Of a DNA stretch of 42,102 bases, positions 1-8,824 are shown piece after piece. Under the pieces are notes generated by a model. That model did no database searches. It saw only the letters and a program-made list of their open reading frames with translations, and was not told the DNA's origin. Origin of the DNA: Burkholderiales bacterium. Its GTDB lineage: Bacteria; Pseudomonadota; Gammaproteobacteria; Burkholderiales; Burkholderiaceae_C. Made by a program: the position numbers and the translations under genes. Position 1 is the first letter of the stretch. Each line of letters starts with the position of its first letter. The DNA is taken from assembly GCA_947372225.1 (NCBI GenBank), contig CANBSV010000010.1, positions 1 to 42,102 of the forward strand. The letters are read 5' to 3'.

Positions 1-1625
1 AGCAGACAGGCCTTCAAAGAACCTTGAAGCATCTCAGCCGCATTCAGCCCGCCAGATACTGGCTGCGCCCGTACCAATTGGGCACCCACTGTGTTTGCTG
101 CCTCAGTGAGGTCGCCAACCGAGGCACCAGTGTGCTCCCCGATCCAGTTGGCAAGGGATTTCAGTTGCAGCGCTTGCGGATGTTGAACTGCAGCATTGCC
201 TAGGAACACCGCCTTTCGTTCACCGCCGAGCAACGACGCTGCTACGGCAGCCGCACCAGCGGAAAACTCCACTGCGACGGGCGCCGAAACGCCCTTCGTC
301 GAGGCGACCGCAGCAGCCACCTCGGCCAACGCGCGGACCCAGCCGCTGGGCTCTGCTGTCAACTTGGTCGCAACCGGCATGAGCCAGTCATCGTGAACCG
401 CATGCAGGCTGTGAATTTGCGCGCCCTTCCGAGCGGCCTGACGCAAACGCTGAGCAAACAGCGGATGATCCTTGCGCAGGAAAGAGCCCACCACAAGCAC
501 CCGCTGCATGTCGGACAAGGACTCGATCGTGGTGCCTAACCAGCGCGCCGGCGAGTCTGCCCGAGTCGCGGCAGAAAAATCAGCATGTCGTAGCCGATGG
601 TCGATGTTGTCGCTGCCCAGACCGCGAACCAGTTTGCCCAACAAGTGGAGCTCCTCCACGGTGCTGTGCGCACTGCCCAACGCACCGATCGATTGAGCAC
701 CGTGGTCGGCCTTGATCTGCGCCAGGCCATTGGCCACGTACTGAAGCGCCGTCGTCCAATCGACCGTCTGCCAAGCGCCACCTTGCTTGATCATGGGAGA
801 AGTCAAGCGCAGTTCGCTGTTGACGGCCTCATACGAGAAACGATCCCGGTCGGCGATCCAGCACTCGTTAACGGCTTCGTTTTCGAGCGGCACCACACGC
901 ATCACCTTGTTACCCTTGACCTGCACGATCAAATTGGCGCCGGTGCTGTCGTGGGGAGACACGGATTTGCGACGCGAGAGTTCCCAGGTGCGAGCGCTAT
1001 AGCGAAACGGCTTGCTGGTGAGTGCGCCAACCGGGCAGACGTCAATCATGTTGCCCGACAGTTCCGAATCGATCGTGTCGCCGAGCACGGTCGTGATTTC
1101 GGAATGCTCGCCGCGATGGATCATCCCGAGTTCCATCACACCGGCGACCTCCTGGCCAAACCGCACGCAGCGTGTGCAATGGATGCAGCGGCTCATCTCC
1201 TGCATCGAAATCAGCGGGCCCACGTTCTTGTGGAACACCACCCGCTTTTCCTCGTGGTAACGCGAACTGGAACCACCATAACCAACGGCCAAATCCTGCA
1301 ACTGGCACTCGCCGCCCTGATCGCAAATAGGGCAATCCAACGGGTGATTGATAAGCAGGAACTCCATGACCGACTGCTGCGCCTTCAGCGCCTTGTCGCT
1401 CTTGGTTCGAACGATCATGCCTTGAGTCACCGGAGTGGCACACGCAGGCATTGGCTTTGGGGCCTTTTCGATATCGACCAGGCACATGCGGCAGTTGGCC
1501 GCAATAGAGAGCTTCTTGTGATAGCAGAAGTGTGGAATGTAGGCACCCGCCTTGTCGGCAGCATGCATCACCATGCTGCCTTCGGCGATCTCGACCTTCT
1601 GGCCGTCAAGCTGAATTTCAATCAT
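1..1625 (-). CDS. nuoG: NADH-quinone oxidoreductase subunit G (NuoG), C-terminus beyond window edge
   Basis: Large Fe-S subunit of the peripheral arm of complex I, which carries electrons from NuoF/NuoE towards the quinone site. The protein starts MIEIQLDGQKVEIAEG and the frame stays open to base 1, so only about the first 541 residues are present. The N-terminal 2Fe-2S domain shows C34, C45, C48 and C62. It is followed by the His/Cys-ligated cluster motif HPLDCPICDQGGEC and then by CIHCTRC with a distant DVCPVG, the two 4Fe-4S clusters of the family. The rest matches the molybdopterin-oxidoreductase-like domain (for example WLGTTIESLSDMQRVLVVGS), which in NuoG carries no Mo cofactor. It lies 35 bp downstream of nuoF in the nuo operon. 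The ribosome binding site is weak, but no better in-frame start is visible. Identity is secure; only completeness is unknown. Confidence 0.97.
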   Translation of the reverse strand, partial: MIEIQLDGQKVEIAEGSMVMHAADKAGAYIPHFCYHKKLSIAANCRMCLVDIEKAPKPMPACATPVTQGMIVRTKSDKALKAQQSVMEFLLINHPLDCPICDQGGECQLQDLAVGYGGSSSRYHEEKRVVFHKNVGPLISMQEMSRCIHCTRCVRFGQEVAGVMELGMIHRGEHSEITTVLGDTIDSELSGNMIDVCPVGALTSKPFRYSARTWELSRRKSVSPHDSTGANLIVQVKGNKVMRVVPLENEAVNECWIADRDRFSYEAVNSELRLTSPMIKQGGAWQTVDWTTALQYVANGLAQIKADHGAQSIGALGSAHSTVEELHLLGKLVRGLGSDNIDHRLRHADFSAATRADSPARWLGTTIESLSDMQRVLVVGSFLRKDHPLFAQRLRQAARKGAQIHSLHAVHDDWLMPVATKLTAEPSGWVRALAEVAAAVASTKGVSAPVAVEFSAGAAAVAASLLGGERKAVFLGNAAVQHPQALQLKSLANWIGEHTGASVGDLTEAANTVGAQLVRAQPVSGGLNAAEMLQGSLKACL

Positions 1626-1660
1626 GACGAGGGGTTGGCGCTGGAATCGGTTGTGATCGG

Positions 1661-3004
1661 TCAGACATAAGCCGGAACGACGCAGGATTTGTGTTCAACG
1701 TGGTGGATGAACTCATCGCGGAAGTGCTTGATCATGGCGCGCACTGGCATCGCCGCCGCATCACCCAGCGCACAGATCGTTCGGCCCTGGATGTTGTCCG
1801 CCACGGAATTCAGCATGTCGATGTCCTCCATCTTGCCGTGGCCGTTCTCAATTCGCTCGACCATGCGATGCATCCATCCGGTTCCTTCACGGCATGGGGT
1901 GCACTGGCCGCAACTCTCATGGGTGTAGAAATAACTGAGTCTCAACAGGCTCTTCACCATGCACCGACTGTCATCCAGCACGATCACGGCCCCCGAGCCA
2001 AGCATCGAACCCGCCTTCGAGATGCTGTCGTAGTCCATGGTGACATCCATCATCGTGGCACCCGGAAGCACAGGCGCCGACGACCCGCCCGGAATCACTG
2101 CCTTGAGCTGGCGCCCCTTGCGAACGCCTCCAGCCAACTCGAGCAACGCGGGGAATGGCGTGCCCATGGGCACTTCGAAATTCCCGGGACGCTCGACATC
2201 GCCCGACACCGAATAAATCTTCGTGCCGCCATTGTTGGGCTTGCCGACCTCAAGGTACTTTTGACCGCCGTTACGGATGATCCACGGCACCGCCGCAAAG
2301 GTTTCGGTGTTGTTGATCGTGGTGGGCTTGCCGTACACCCCGTAGCTGGCAGGAAAAGGCGGCTTGAAGCGCGGTTGGCCCTTCTTGCCTTCGAGAGACT
2401 CGATCAGTGCCGTTTCCTCGCCGCAGATGTAAGCACCGAATCCATGAGCCGCATGCAACTGGAAGTTGAAGTTCGAGCCCATGATCTTGTCGCCAAGATA
2501 TCCCGCCGCCCGCGCCTGATCAAGCGCAACCTCGAAGCGTTCATAGGCTTCGAAAATTTCGCCGTGGATGTAGTTGTAGCCCGTGCCGATACCCATCGCG
2601 TAGGCGGCAATCGCCATGCCCTCGATGACTTGATGCGGGTTGAACATGAGGATGTCCCGATCCTTGCAGGTCCCTGGTTCACCCTCGTCCGAGTTGCACA
2701 CCAGGTACTTGTTGCCCGGGTACATACGCGGCATGAAACTCCATTTCAAGCCCGTCGGGAAACCTGCGCCGCCGCGCCCACGCAATGCCGAAGTCTTGAC
2801 CTCGGCGATCACTTGGTCGGCCGTCATGCCTTCACCACCGTCCGCGCCAAGTATCTTGCGCAAGGCTTGATAACCGCCACGGGACACGTAGTCGGCGAGC
2901 TGCCAATTGCGGCCATTCAGGTCGGCGTAAATCTGGGCGCCAATGTGGCGGCCATGAAAGCAAGTGGCCACGCCGTCGGACTGAAACTGTGAGAGATCGA
3001 GCAT
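1661..3004 (-). CDS. nuoF: NADH-quinone oxidoreductase subunit F (NuoF)
   Basis: NADH-oxidising subunit of complex I; binds FMN and the N3 4Fe-4S cluster. The 447-residue protein has the glycine-rich FMN/NADH motif GRGGAGFPTGLKWSFMP, the conserved NSDEGEPGTCKDRDI stretch, and the cluster ligands SCGQCTPCREG plus a later TICALGD cysteine. An in-frame ATG exists 93 bases further upstream. The start at 3004 (MLDLSQFQSDG) is preferred because the extra residues would overlap the end of nuoE and do not resemble the family. It starts 17 bases after the nuoE stop and is followed by nuoG, the normal order. The length is typical of proteobacterial NuoF. Confidence 0.97.
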   Translation of the reverse strand: MLDLSQFQSDGVATCFHGRHIGAQIYADLNGRNWQLADYVSRGGYQALRKILGADGGEGMTADQVIAEVKTSALRGRGGAGFPTGLKWSFMPRMYPGNKYLVCNSDEGEPGTCKDRDILMFNPHQVIEGMAIAAYAMGIGTGYNYIHGEIFEAYERFEVALDQARAAGYLGDKIMGSNFNFQLHAAHGFGAYICGEETALIESLEGKKGQPRFKPPFPASYGVYGKPTTINNTETFAAVPWIIRNGGQKYLEVGKPNNGGTKIYSVSGDVERPGNFEVPMGTPFPALLELAGGVRKGRQLKAVIPGGSSAPVLPGATMMDVTMDYDSISKAGSMLGSGAVIVLDDSRCMVKSLLRLSYFYTHESCGQCTPCREGTGWMHRMVERIENGHGKMEDIDMLNSVADNIQGRTICALGDAAAMPVRAMIKHFRDEFIHHVEHKSCVVPAYV

Positions 3005-3021
3005 GAGGGCCCCTGGACTGC

Positions 3022-3531
3022 TCAGCGGGACGAGTCGGCTTGCGACTTGAGGAGTTCCACCAGCGCATCCAGCCGCTGATGGTCCATGAAACTGCACATC
3101 TTCCGGTCGTTGACCAGCAACACCGGCGAATCAGCGCATGCGCCCAGACACTCGCTTTGCTGCAACGTGATCACACCGTCGGCCGTGGTCTCGCCTTCTT
3201 CGACGCCGAGACGCTTGCACAGGTGCTCAAGCGCCGACTGTCCGTCGCGCAACTGGCAAGGCAGGTTCGTGCAGACGTTGATCTTGAAGCGCCCGACTGG
3301 CTTCTGGTTGTACATGTTGTAGAAGGTCGTGACCTCATGCACCGCGATCGCTGGCATGCCCAAGTAGTCGGCCAGCGCCTTCTCGCTTTCAGGAGAGACG
3401 TATCCCTGCTCCTGTTGAATGATGGCCAGGCACGCCATGACAGCCGACTGCCGCTGATCCGCCGGGTACTTGGCCACTTCGCGCTCAAAGCGCTGGGTCG
3501 TTGCTTCAGAGAATGCGTATGGCGCGCTCAC
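3022..3531 (-). CDS. nuoE: NADH-quinone oxidoreductase subunit E (NuoE)
   Basis: Small 2Fe-2S subunit that forms the NADH dehydrogenase module with NuoF and NuoG. At 169 residues it has a thioredoxin-like fold signature with the four cluster ligands C87 and C92 (CTNLPC) and C128 and C132 (CLGAC). The segment VHEVTTFYNMYN is typical of the family. The ATG overlaps the nuoD stop codon by four bases (ATGA), a standard sign of translational coupling. Confidence 0.97.
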   Translation of the reverse strand: MSAPYAFSEATTQRFEREVAKYPADQRQSAVMACLAIIQQEQGYVSPESEKALADYLGMPAIAVHEVTTFYNMYNQKPVGRFKINVCTNLPCQLRDGQSALEHLCKRLGVEEGETTADGVITLQQSECLGACADSPVLLVNDRKMCSFMDHQRLDALVELLKSQADSSR

Positions 3532-4781
3532 CGGTCAATTTCTCCGAAAACAATGTCCATCGTGCCGATCACAGCGACAGCGTCGGCGATCATGTGACCG
3601 CGAGACATTTCATCAAGTGCGGCCAGATGCGGGAACCCTGGCGCACGGATCTTGAGGCGGTACGGTTTGTTGGCACCGTCACTGACGATGTAGATGCCAA
3701 ATTCACCCTTGGGATGCTCGACCGCCGAATAGGCTTCCCCTTCGGGCACGTGAAAGCCCTCAGTGAAGAGCTTGAAATGGTGAATCAACTCTTCCATGCT
3801 CGACTTCATGTCGACTCGGGAAGGCGGAGCCACCTTGTGGTTTGAGGTAATCACCGGCCCCGGATTTGCACGCAGCCAATCGACGCATTGCTTGATGATC
3901 CGGTTGGACTGGCGCATTTCTTCCACTCGCACCAGATAACGGTCGTAGGTGTCGCCATTCACACCCACCGGCACATCGAAATCCATGTGCTCGTACACAT
4001 CGTAGGGTTGCTTCTTGCGAAGGTCCCACTCGATGCCCGATCCTCGCAACATGGCACCGGAGAACCCAAGGTTGAGCGCGCGTTCTGGAGAGACCACGCC
4101 GATGCCCACGGTGCGCTGCTTCCAGATTCGGTTATCCGTCAACAGCGTTTCGTAGTCGTCCACGCACTTCGGAAACCGCTTTGTGAAGTCGTCGATGAAG
4201 TCAAGCAAAGAACCTTGGCGGTTGTCGTTGAGCGCCGACATGACCTTGGCATTGCGCACCTTTGAAGCCTTGTACTGAGGCATCGTGTCGGGAAGGTCAC
4301 GGTACACGCCACCCGGACGAAAGTAAGCCGCATGCATGCGAGCACCAGATGCGGCTTCGTACATGTCGAACAGATCTTCTCTCTCGCGGAAGCAATAGAT
4401 GAAGATATTCATCGCGCCGCAATCCAACCCGTGCGCGCCCAGCCACATCAAGTGGTTGAGAAGCCGGGTGATCTCGCTGAACATGACGCGGATGTACTGC
4501 GCACGAACCGGGACATCCACACCCAGCAACTTTTCGATGGCCAAGCAATACGCATGCTCGTTGCACATCATCGAAACGTAGTCCAACCGGTCCATGTAAG
4601 GCAGCGACTGGATGTAGGTCTTGCTTTCCGCCAGCTTTTCGGTGGCCCGGTGGAGCAACCCGATGTGCGGGTCGGCGCGCTGAATCACTTCGCCGTCCAA
4701 CTCAAGCACCAAGCGAAGAACGCCATGTGCCGCCGGATGCTGTGGCCCGAAATTCAGGGTGTAGTTTTTGATGTCAGCCAT
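3528..4781 (-). CDS. nuoD: NADH-quinone oxidoreductase subunit D (NuoD)
   Basis: Subunit of the connecting fragment of complex I, related to the large subunit of NiFe hydrogenases; with NuoB it lines the quinone-binding cavity. The 417-residue protein begins MADIKNYTLNFGPQHPAAHG and contains the family blocks HIGLLHRATEKLAE, MDRLDYVSMMCNEHAYC and a C-terminal DIVFGEIDR. As is normal for NuoD, the hydrogenase nickel ligands are absent. The start lies 23 bases downstream of the nuoC stop. NuoC and NuoD are separate genes here, unlike the fused NuoCD of Escherichia coli. Confidence 0.97.
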   Translation of the reverse strand: MADIKNYTLNFGPQHPAAHGVLRLVLELDGEVIQRADPHIGLLHRATEKLAESKTYIQSLPYMDRLDYVSMMCNEHAYCLAIEKLLGVDVPVRAQYIRVMFSEITRLLNHLMWLGAHGLDCGAMNIFIYCFREREDLFDMYEAASGARMHAAYFRPGGVYRDLPDTMPQYKASKVRNAKVMSALNDNRQGSLLDFIDDFTKRFPKCVDDYETLLTDNRIWKQRTVGIGVVSPERALNLGFSGAMLRGSGIEWDLRKKQPYDVYEHMDFDVPVGVNGDTYDRYLVRVEEMRQSNRIIKQCVDWLRANPGPVITSNHKVAPPSRVDMKSSMEELIHHFKLFTEGFHVPEGEAYSAVEHPKGEFGIYIVSDGANKPYRLKIRAPGFPHLAALDEMSRGHMIADAVAVIGTMDIVFGEIDR

Positions 4782-4804
4782 GAAAGTACCTCAACCCGCG
4801 CGGC

Positions 4805-5401
4805 TCAGTGCAGACCGCCGTAGTTGTCCTCACGGATGATCCGTGGCGTAATGTCCCTCGGCTCGATAGTGACCGGCTGGTAGATCACGCGCTTTTTCTC
4901 TGCGTCATAGCGCATCTCGACGTGACCCGAAGTCGGAAAGTCCTTCCGGAAGGGGTGGCCGATGAAACCGTAGTCTGTAAGGATGCGGCGCAGGTCCAGA
5001 TGGCCCTCGAAGATGATGCCGTACAAGTCGAAGGCCTCGCGCTCAAACCAGTTGGCCGCACTCCAGATCTCATTGAGGGAGGAGACGGACGGCATCTCAT
5101 CATCGAGGCAGAAAACCTTCAAGCGCAACCGCCAGTTATGCCCGACTGACAGCAGGTGGGAAACGACGCAAAAACGCGGCCCGTCGAATTCCTCATCCCG
5201 ATACGCGGAGTAATCGACGCCGCACAGATCCATCAACTGCTCAAACCGCAGAGAAGGATCGTCTCTCAGCGTCGCAGCGACGAGCAAATAGTCGCCCGCA
5301 CTCACGGTGAGCGTCAGTTCCCCACGATCGCAAGTCAGCGATTGCACGCTCGAGCCCAGGGTGGTCTCCAGCGCCAGCTTCAGGTTGTCGAGTTTGCTCA
5401 T
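4805..5401 (-). CDS. nuoC: NADH-quinone oxidoreductase subunit C (NuoC)
   Basis: 30-kDa-type subunit of the peripheral arm of complex I, without cofactors, structurally supporting NuoD and NuoB. The 198-residue protein carries the signature WFEREAFDLYGIIFEGHLDL followed by RRILTDYGFIGHPFRKDFP, diagnostic of the family. It starts MSKLDNLKLALE, 21 bases downstream of nuoB. The reading frame is intact and of usual length. Confidence 0.96.
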   Translation of the reverse strand: MSKLDNLKLALETTLGSSVQSLTCDRGELTLTVSAGDYLLVAATLRDDPSLRFEQLMDLCGVDYSAYRDEEFDGPRFCVVSHLLSVGHNWRLRLKVFCLDDEMPSVSSLNEIWSAANWFEREAFDLYGIIFEGHLDLRRILTDYGFIGHPFRKDFPTSGHVEMRYDAEKKRVIYQPVTIEPRDITPRIIREDNYGGLH

Positions 5402-5422
5402 GAGGTAGGAAACGAGGTTCAG

Positions 5423-5899
5423 TCAACGAGCAATGGTGTTTTCGCGACGGATCTTGGCCTGCAACTGCAAGATCCCGTAAAGCAAGGCCTCTGCCGTCGG
5501 AGGACAGCCCGGCACATAGACGTCGACCGGGACGATTCGATCGCACCCCCGAACCACCGAGTAGCTGTAGTGGTAGTACCCGCCGCCGTTGGCACAGGAG
5601 CCCATGCTCAGCACCCAGCGGGGCTCAGCCATTTGGTCATAAACCTTACGCAGTGCCGGGGCCATCTTGTTGCACAAGGTACCCGCGACGATCATCAAGT
5701 CACTTTGGCGCGGGCTGGGCCGAAACAACATACCGAAACGGTCGATGTCATAGCGAGCTGCACCGGCGTGCATCATTTCCACTGCACAACAAGCCAGACC
5801 GAACGTCATGGGCCAAAGCGAACCGGTCTTCGACCAGTTGATGACGGTGTCGAGGCTCGTGGTGACGAACCCCTCTTTGAGGATGCCTTCAATGCCCAT
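5423..5899 (-). CDS. nuoB: NADH-quinone oxidoreductase subunit B (NuoB)
   Basis: Carries the N2 4Fe-4S cluster, the terminal electron donor to ubiquinone in complex I. At 158 residues it shows the tandem cysteine motif CC at 37-38, then C102 (MGSCANGGGYYHYSYS) and C132 (VPGCPPTAEAL), the complete ligand set. The N-terminus MGIEGILKEGFVTTSLD is typical of betaproteobacterial NuoB. It follows nuoA after 33 bases. Confidence 0.97.
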   Translation of the reverse strand: MGIEGILKEGFVTTSLDTVINWSKTGSLWPMTFGLACCAVEMMHAGAARYDIDRFGMLFRPSPRQSDLMIVAGTLCNKMAPALRKVYDQMAEPRWVLSMGSCANGGGYYHYSYSVVRGCDRIVPVDVYVPGCPPTAEALLYGILQLQAKIRRENTIAR

Positions 5900-5932
5900 G
5901 CTGATGCCCGGTACCGTTACAGCGTCGAATGA

Positions 5933-6292
5933 TCATTCCCAATCCAGCGCACCTTTTTTCCATTCGTAGGCGAAGCCCACAACCAGAATGCCGAGAAAAA
6001 TCATCATGGACCAAAAACCGGTGGCCCCAATCTCTCTCAGGGAGACCGCCCAAGGAAAGAGGAAGGCAATCTCAAGGTCGAAAAGGATGAAGAGAATCGC
6101 CACCAGGTAGTAGCGAACATCGAACTTCATGCGCGCATCTTCGAAGGCTTCGAAGCCGCATTCGTAGGGAGAATTCTTGGCCGCGTCCGGGCGATTAGGG
6201 CCCATCACAAAGCCAATCACCTGAGGCAGCACGCCCACCAGCACGCCAACCAGAATGAAGAGGATCACTGGCAAGTAAGGGTGCAGATCCAT
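5933..6292 (-). CDS. nuoA: NADH-quinone oxidoreductase subunit A (NuoA)
   Basis: First gene of the complex I operon: a small membrane subunit (119 residues) with three predicted transmembrane helices, at about residues 8-30, 62-82 and 90-110. The conserved YECGFEAFEDARMKFDVRYY loop, which lies near the quinone site, identifies it. The upstream spacer to tRNA-Leu is only 61 bases and has no recognisable terminator. The nuo transcript may therefore begin in that gap or continue through the tRNA from secG. Confidence 0.96.
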   Translation of the reverse strand: MDLHPYLPVILFILVGVLVGVLPQVIGFVMGPNRPDAAKNSPYECGFEAFEDARMKFDVRYYLVAILFILFDLEIAFLFPWAVSLREIGATGFWSMMIFLGILVVGFAYEWKKGALDWE

Positions 6293-6353
6293 GTTGCTTT
6301 TATGGCCTCAGGAGTCAAAGAAATGTGCCGCTTAACTGCATTCAACAAACACT

Positions 6354-6438
6354 TGGTGCCGACGGCGAGACTCGAACTCGCACAGCTTTCGCCACTACCC
6401 CCTCAAGATAGCGTGTCTACCAATTTCACCACGTCGGC
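6354..6438 (-). tRNA. tRNA-Leu (anticodon GAG)
   Basis: An 85-base tRNA with genomically encoded CCA. The acceptor stem pairs GCCGACG with CGTCGGC, followed by discriminator A and CCA. The anticodon stem CTATC/GGTAG encloses loop TTGAGGG, giving anticodon GAG, which reads CUC and CUU. A short variable arm and the T-arm loop GTTCGAGTC are present, as in class II leucine tRNAs. It lies between secG and nuoA in the same orientation, a placement familiar in Burkholderiales. Confidence 0.96.
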
Positions 6439-6566
6439 CGTGTGTTCATTTGGCTCGATGCTCACCGTCAATCGACGAAAGAACACGTCGCACATTAGCC
6501 AAAAATTCTAACCGTAAAGGCCAGGTTTTCGGCCCTCACTTCGCATTGAATCACGGGCTCAGCACG

Positions 6567-6968
6567 TCACTTCGCGGGGTTGACTCCGGCACCGGAAGCT
6601 GCGGCGGAGCCAAGCGGAACGCCGGTCGCAGCGCCAGGGATTTGTGCGGCTCCGGTGGGCGCACTCGCCGCAGAGACCGCAGCCGAAATCGACGGCTTGT
6701 CGAGCACGCTGTCGGCTGAAACTCGGCTTCTGTCATTGGACAAATAGGCGAGCAACACGGTGCAAGAAAAGAACACCGCTGCGCAAACTGCTGTCGAGCG
6801 CGACAGGAAATTTGCGCTGCCGGTGGCGCCGAAAAGACTGCCCGAGGCACCACTGCCAAACGACGCGCCCATGTCAGCGCCCTTGCCGTGCTGCACCAGC
6901 ACCAGGCCGATCATCGCCAGGGCCGCGAGGATTTGCACGGCCACCACCAGGTTCGTTATCAGGTTCAT
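6567..6968 (-). CDS. secG: Preprotein translocase subunit SecG
   Basis: Small auxiliary subunit of the SecYEG protein-export channel in the inner membrane. The 133-residue protein has two hydrophobic helices (about residues 3-24 and 55-76) joined by the conserved loop VLVQHGKGADMGASFGSGASGSLFG. The C-terminal third is low-complexity Ala/Ser/Gly/Pro, common in betaproteobacterial SecG and probably disordered. Its ATG overlaps the tpiA stop by four bases, so it is translationally coupled to tpiA. Confidence 0.95.
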   Translation of the reverse strand: MNLITNLVVAVQILAALAMIGLVLVQHGKGADMGASFGSGASGSLFGATGSANFLSRSTAVCAAVFFSCTVLLAYLSNDRSRVSADSVLDKPSISAAVSAASAPTGAAQIPGAATGVPLGSAAASGAGVNPAK

Positions 6969-7765
6969 GCTTTCAACTTTCCAGAAGACTCAAGAGCAGC
7001 CGCCATGGCCGCACGACAAATGGCAGAAAAGTCGGCGGCCTTCAGGGACGCGCCCCCGACCAGCCCGCCGTCAATATCGGGTTGCAAAAACATCGAGTGG
7101 GCATTCGATGGTGTGACGCTTCCTCCGTACAGAAGACGCATTTCCGACGCGCGCGTGCTGGCGGCCGCCAGTTGTGCGCGGAGCACCGCATGCACCGCCT
7201 GAGCCTGCTCGGGAGATGCGTTCTTGCCGGTTCCGATGGCCCACACCGGCTCGTACGCCACGACGATCTGTGAAACGCAATGACCCAGCGTGTGAACCAC
7301 CACCGACAACTGCCGTTTGACCACTGACTCTGTCAGACCGGCCTCATGCTCGGCATCCGATTCACCGACACACACGACGGGAGTCAACCCATGCGCCAGG
7401 GCCGTGCGGGCCTTGTCAGCGACAGCCTGATCGGACTCACCGTGATGAACCCGGCGCTCGGAATGACCGACGATGACGTAGCGGCAACCAAATTCCGCAA
7501 GCATGCCTGCGGACACCTCGCCGGTGTAGGCACCAGCCTCGTGGACCGAGCAGTCCTGCGCGCCCCATCCGATGCCACTGCCCTGCAACGACAGCGCCAC
7601 ATCTGAAAGATACGGGGACGGACAGCACACGCCAACCTCCGCGTCAAACGGGCCCATCGCCCTCAATGCACAGAGCAGCTCGGCATTGACCACGCGCGAG
7701 CCATTCATCTTCCAGTTGCCCACAACCAAGGGCCTGCGCGCCAGCGCGCGTAACGCATTCACCAT
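6965..7765 (-). CDS. tpiA: Triose-phosphate isomerase
   Basis: Interconverts dihydroxyacetone phosphate and glyceraldehyde 3-phosphate in glycolysis and gluconeogenesis. The 266-residue protein retains all catalytic elements: N17 and K19 in GNWKMNG, H101 in IVGHSERR, and E172 in AYEPVWAIGTG, plus the phosphate-gripping GGSV near the C-terminus. The start at 7765 (MVNALRAL) is chosen because the longer in-frame extension is not TIM-like and lies inside the upstream oxidoreductase gene. The true start overlaps that gene's stop by 7 bases. Confidence 0.95.
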   Translation of the reverse strand: MVNALRALARRPLVVGNWKMNGSRVVNAELLCALRAMGPFDAEVGVCCPSPYLSDVALSLQGSGIGWGAQDCSVHEAGAYTGEVSAGMLAEFGCRYVIVGHSERRVHHGESDQAVADKARTALAHGLTPVVCVGESDAEHEAGLTESVVKRQLSVVVHTLGHCVSQIVVAYEPVWAIGTGKNASPEQAQAVHAVLRAQLAAASTRASEMRLLYGGSVTPSNAHSMFLQPDIDGGLVGGASLKAADFSAICRAAMAAALESSGKLKA

Positions 7766-8745
7766 GAGAGCACCAACTTTCCGATATGACGGTTGGACTC
7801 CATCAGCGCGTGAGCGTTTGCGGCCTGAAAAGCCGGAAATACACCGAAGACCACGGGCTTGACCACTCCCGAAGCCAGCCACCCCCAGACCTTCGAACGA
7901 AGCTCCCGAGCAATCGCCGACTTGAATTCAACCGATCGCGAGCGCAGTGTCGAGCCGGTGATCGTGAGACGCCGACGCATCACCTCAGCGGCATCAAACG
8001 ATGCGGACTTGCCGCCCTGCACCGAGATGATCACCAGTCGCCCATCATCGGCGAGGCAACCCACTTCTCGCGCCACGTAGTCGCCCGCGACGATGTCAAG
8101 GACCACATCGACGCCGCGGCCGGACGTCAGCCCCAAGACCTCGGCTGCGAAATCCTGGGTGCGATGGTTGATCACATGCTGAGCGCCCAGCGCAATGCAG
8201 GCCGACGCCTTGTCGTCAGAACCCACAGTCACGATCACGGTGGCGCCGGCAGCGCGTGCCAGTTGGATGGCCGTCACGCCTATGCCGCTGCCACCACCTT
8301 GAATCAGGATGGTTTCGCCCTTTTTCAAAGCGCCGCGATCGAACACGTTTGACCAAACGGTGAAAAACGTTTCTGGCAGGCTGGCTGCCTCAATGTCGGT
8401 CAAACCCTCCGGCACCGGCAAGCACTGCCCGATTGGCGCGACACAACGTTCGGCATAGCCACCACCGGTGACCAGCGCGCACACACGTTCGCCCACACGA
8501 AACCCTGCAAATTGCATGGCTTGCGCATCGCCTGAGGCCACCGTACCAGCCACCTCAAGACCTGGCAGGTCAGACGCTCCTGCCGGCGGCGGATAAAACC
8601 CCCTGCGCTGCAAAACATCAGGACGATTGACACCCGACGCGGTCACGGCGATGACCAACTCGCCCGCACCCGCAACCGGCTCTGGGCGGTCAGTCAGGCG
8701 CAGCACTTCTGGCGGCCCGAATGAAGAGATTTCAACGGCTTTCAT
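7759..8745 (-). CDS. NAD(P)H quinone oxidoreductase, zinc-independent MDR family (PIG3-like)
   Basis: Medium-chain dehydrogenase/reductase, 328 residues, most like the PIG3/TP53I3-type quinone oxidoreductases. The N-terminal GroES-like domain begins MKAVEISSFGPPEVLRL and includes SGVNRPDVLQRRGFYPPP. The Rossmann domain carries GGGSGIGVTAIQLARAAGA, an NADP-binding AxxGxxG variant. No zinc-binding cysteine set is present, so it should act as a one- or two-electron reductase of quinones or enals rather than an alcohol dehydrogenase. It overlaps tpiA slightly and follows pnp after 79 bases containing a strong hairpin. The physiological substrate cannot be read from sequence. Confidence 0.88.
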   Translation of the reverse strand: MKAVEISSFGPPEVLRLTDRPEPVAGAGELVIAVTASGVNRPDVLQRRGFYPPPAGASDLPGLEVAGTVASGDAQAMQFAGFRVGERVCALVTGGGYAERCVAPIGQCLPVPEGLTDIEAASLPETFFTVWSNVFDRGALKKGETILIQGGGSGIGVTAIQLARAAGATVIVTVGSDDKASACIALGAQHVINHRTQDFAAEVLGLTSGRGVDVVLDIVAGDYVAREVGCLADDGRLVIISVQGGKSASFDAAEVMRRRLTITGSTLRSRSVEFKSAIARELRSKVWGWLASGVVKPVVFGVFPAFQAANAHALMESNRHIGKLVLSW

Positions 8746-8772
8746 CGTGGTCAGGATTCAAACTTCGAGGTC

Positions 8773-8797
8773 GCTCGGGGGATCTTTCCCCCCGAGC
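8773..8797 (-). other. Strong hairpin between pnp and the quinone oxidoreductase gene
   Basis: A perfect 9-bp stem (GCTCGGGGG with CCCCCGAGC) encloses a 7-base loop at 8782-8788. It lies 28 bases after the pnp stop and 28 bases before the next start. No T-run follows on either strand, so it is not a textbook intrinsic terminator. It may protect or define the pnp mRNA 3' end, or cause partial termination. Confidence 0.6.
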
Positions 8798-8824
8798 CAC
8801 CCCAAGTCCAGTTCAAGACGTCGC

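Noticed and set aside
597..1670. Long plus-strand open frame of 357 codons opposite nuoG
   Set aside because: It runs antisense to an unmistakable nuoG frame, has no recognisable domain and a His/Arg/Leu-rich composition typical of GC-codon shadow frames.
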